From the NCBI RefSeq assembly GCF_010450875.1, contig NZ_CP048422.1, positions 1,457,001 to 1,521,000 of the forward strand: DNA of 64,000 nt, written 5' to 3'. The notes under the pieces are model-generated. The model saw nothing but the letters and a program-made list of their open reading frames with translations. It made no database searches and was not told the DNA's origin. The stretch is from Sphingomonas insulae. GTDB taxonomy: Bacteria; Pseudomonadota; Alphaproteobacteria; Sphingomonadales; Sphingomonadaceae. A program made the position numbers and the translations under genes. Positions 62,320-64,000 of the stretch are shown here, piece after piece (position 1 is the first letter of the stretch; the number at the start of each line of letters is the position of its first letter).

Positions 62320-63114
62320 ATGCTCACCACCATTCTCGCGGCCGGCGGCACCGCGGCAGCCGAAAACCAGTTCGGCCTTCAGGCCGCGCTGAAGGAAGGC
62401 GGCCTGATCTCGCAGTCGGTGTTCACGATCCTCGTGCTCATGTCGATCGTGTCGTTCTACATCCTGTTCTCGAAGCTGTTCGAGCAGCAGAAGATCATGA
62501 ACCAGGCGAAGCGCGTCCGTCAGGGCTTCTGGCAGTCGAGCAACCTGCGCGAAGGCGCCGCCAAGCTCGAAAAGAACTCGGCCTACAAGCAGCTCGTCGA
62601 CGACGGCCTGCAGGCGCAGGACCAGCACGCCAAGCTGACCGATCCGGTCGAGGCGCATGACTGGCTGCACGGTTCGCTCGCGCGTTCGGAAGCGGCGATC
62701 AACTCGAAGCTGGGTGGCGGTCTCGCGTTCCTCGCGACGGTCGGTGCGACCGCGCCGTTCATCGGCCTGTTCGGTACCGTGGTCGGCATCTACCGCGCGC
62801 TGATCAAGATCGGCGCGTCGGGCGATCCCTCGATCGACAAGGTCGCAGGCCCGGTCGGTGAGGCGCTCATCATGACCGCACTCGGCCTCGTCGTCGCCGT
62901 GCCGGCCGTGCTCGCGTACAACTGGCTGCAGCGCCGCAACAAGTCGATCGCGGAAGACCTGTCGGCCTTCTCGAACGACGTGCTGGGCTTCCTCGCTTCG
63001 AACGGCGCCGTGAAGCCGACCCTCGCCGGCGCTGCGCCGACGAAGGCACCGGTGAAGCCGGCAGCGGCCACAACGACTGCCGGTCAGGCCGGTGGCGTGC
63101 AGACCCGCCCGTAA
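62320..63114 (+). CDS. exbB: ExbB, TonB-system motor protein (MotA/TolQ/ExbB family)
   Basis: The 264-residue protein has three transmembrane helices: one at about residues 27-50 (SQSVFTILVLMSIVSFYILF) and two in the C-terminal half (GLAFLATVGATAPFIGLFGT and ALIMTALGLVVAVPAVLAYN). The conserved GLFGTVVGIYRALIKIG motif is the family signature. ExbB pentamers use the proton gradient to energise TonB. ATG at 62320. Confidence 0.95.
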   Translation: MLTTILAAGGTAAAENQFGLQAALKEGGLISQSVFTILVLMSIVSFYILFSKLFEQQKIMNQAKRVRQGFWQSSNLREGAAKLEKNSAYKQLVDDGLQAQDQHAKLTDPVEAHDWLHGSLARSEAAINSKLGGGLAFLATVGATAPFIGLFGTVVGIYRALIKIGASGDPSIDKVAGPVGEALIMTALGLVVAVPAVLAYNWLQRRNKSIAEDLSAFSNDVLGFLASNGAVKPTLAGAAPTKAPVKPAAATTTAGQAGGVQTRP

Positions 63115-63208
63115 ATACCAAAGGCTGCGGGGTCGCCATGGCGGCGGCCCCGCTACCGGTCGGTGGCGTCAAGTCACCGGCAAGAGGAATGGATAGGATA
63201 GCTCGCAC

Positions 63209-63694
63209 ATGGCGATGAGCGCTGGCGGAGGAGGAGGTTCCTCCGAAAAACCACTATCGGACATCAACACCACGCCCCTCGTGGACGTGATGCTGGTGCT
63301 TCTGATCATCTTCCTGATCGCCGTTCCGGTCGCAATTCAGACGGTCAAGGGCATCGTTCTGCCCAAGGTGCGTTTCGATCCGACGACGACCAAGCCCGAG
63401 AACGTATTGCTCTCGGTCACGACCGGCCCGGACGGCAATTGCGCGGTATATTGGGGCACGTCCCCGATCACCAGCAAGGACCTGCTGACCCGCGCGGTCG
63501 ACAAGCTGAAGCTGGAGATCGAACGTCAGGGCGGCGCAGGCAACCCCGACCTCGAACTGCCGGAAGTCCACATTCGCGGCGACGTCAACACGCCGTACAA
63601 GTGCATTGGCGGTACGGTGTACACGATGCAGCAGGCCGGGTTCGCCAAGGTCGGCTTCATCTCGCAGCCGCCGCCCGCGGGCGGCGCGTCCTAA
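63209..63694 (+). CDS. exbD: ExbD/TolR-family protein, first copy
   Basis: The 161-residue protein has a short cytoplasmic start, a helix (VDVMLVLLIIFLIAVPVAIQ) with the catalytic Asp in NTTPLVDVMLV, and a periplasmic TolR-like domain. It also carries an unusual insert rich in Lys/Thr and two cysteines (GNCAVYWGT; YKCIGG). First of two ExbD genes; ExbD dimerises inside ExbB. Confidence 0.93.
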   Translation: MAMSAGGGGGSSEKPLSDINTTPLVDVMLVLLIIFLIAVPVAIQTVKGIVLPKVRFDPTTTKPENVLLSVTTGPDGNCAVYWGTSPITSKDLLTRAVDKLKLEIERQGGAGNPDLELPEVHIRGDVNTPYKCIGGTVYTMQQAGFAKVGFISQPPPAGGAS

Positions 63695-63724
63695 TCCGTA
63701 CCGGCCGACCCAGGAGTATCTGAC

Positions 63725-64000
63725 ATGGCAATGAGTGGTGGCTCGGAAGACGGTGAGCCGATGATGGAAATGAACACGACGCCGTTGATCGACGTCATGC
63801 TCGTGCTCCTCATCATGTTCATCATTACGCTTCCCATCCCGACCCACGCGGTGAAGGTCGATCTGCCGGTCAACGACCCGCGGAATCAGACACCGCCGGT
63901 CGACCCGCAGAAGAACAAGATCATCATCGACGCGGCAGGAACGGTGTCCTGGAACGGGGCGCCGGTCGACGAAGTGACGCTGCGCCAGTATCTGGACACC
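63725..64000 (+). CDS. exbD: ExbD/TolR-family protein, second copy (cut at the right edge)
   Basis: The first 92 codons are in the window. The helix MNTTPLIDVMLVLLIMFIIT carries the same catalytic Asp (LIDVML) as the first copy, and the start of a periplasmic domain (DPQKNKIIIDAAGTVSWNG) follows. It is 30 bp after the first exbD. Two exbD genes after one exbB are common in sphingomonads and xanthomonads. The second copy lacks the Cys-containing insert. Confidence 0.9.
   Translation, partial: MAMSGGSEDGEPMMEMNTTPLIDVMLVLLIMFIITLPIPTHAVKVDLPVNDPRNQTPPVDPQKNKIIIDAAGTVSWNGAPVDEVTLRQYLDT

Overview
The window reads as chromosomal DNA of a high-GC alphaproteobacterium of the Sphingomonadales, most like Sphingomonas. 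The evidence is gene content and order: a BolA and J-domain protein near CobS and CobT, a 1534-residue NAD-glutamate dehydrogenase, DUF2332 and DUF2254 proteins, RcnB, TonB-ExbB-ExbD-ExbD, and short housekeeping operons such as IF-1, Maf, RNase G-like and YacG. Nearly all of it is dense coding sequence. I see no insertion sequence, phage or CRISPR array.

Layout. 0-5.6 kb: the start of a DUF418 membrane protein (runs off the edge), a YihY membrane protein fused to a HAD phosphatase, a ferredoxin-reductase-like flavoprotein, tRNA-Phe, and the leftward infA-maf-RNase-yacG operon. 5.6-7.4 kb: an AT-richer stretch with two orphan exported proteins. 7.4-14.7 kb: the H+-pyrophosphatase, thiL, nusB, a fasciclin protein, a small membrane protein, then hisG-hisD; hisG carries a 1-nt frameshift as assembled. 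14.7-22 kb: DUF2332 protein, a 30-bp tandem repeat, DUF2254 protein, RcnB, an Asp-nucleophile alpha/beta hydrolase, pirin and Nudix, GST, BolA and a J-domain protein.

22-26.5 kb: a compact leftward operon (VOC, GST, double DUF1428, VOC, PhnB-like VOC, SRPBCC) opposite an HxlR regulator. The regulator is also frameshifted, in a G-run. 26.6-30.1 kb: cobS and cobT with a MntA/HepT (minimal nucleotidyltransferase / HEPN) pair packed between them. 30.2-36 kb: a PAP2 phosphatase, then a Fur-box-preceded iron-uptake operon (TonB-dependent siderophore receptor, PiuC-type dioxygenase, ribbon-helix-helix protein, PepSY membrane protein). 36-42.5 kb: repetitive palindromes, NAD-glutamate dehydrogenase, a PAS-like protein and tRNA-Thr.

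42.9-50.8 kb: an AraC regulator and a complete archaic (sigma-type) chaperone-usher pilus cluster, with a strong hairpin directly after the likely major pilin gene. 50.9-57.1 kb: kynureninase with a probable formamidase, topoisomerase IV subunit A, and a GGDEF-EAL protein. 57-61.3 kb: cca, a CoA-type Nudix hydrolase, DUF1285, GNAT, folB and an exported orphan. 61.5 kb to the end: tonB, exbB and two exbD genes, the last cut by the window edge. The TonB system at the end is the energy source expected for the siderophore receptor at 31 kb.

The observations most worth checking are the MntA/HepT pair inside the cobS-cobT operon, the two homopolymer frameshifts, the YihY-HAD fusion, the double DUF1428 protein, the repeat-supplied ribosome binding site at 16.0 kb and the post-pilin hairpin.
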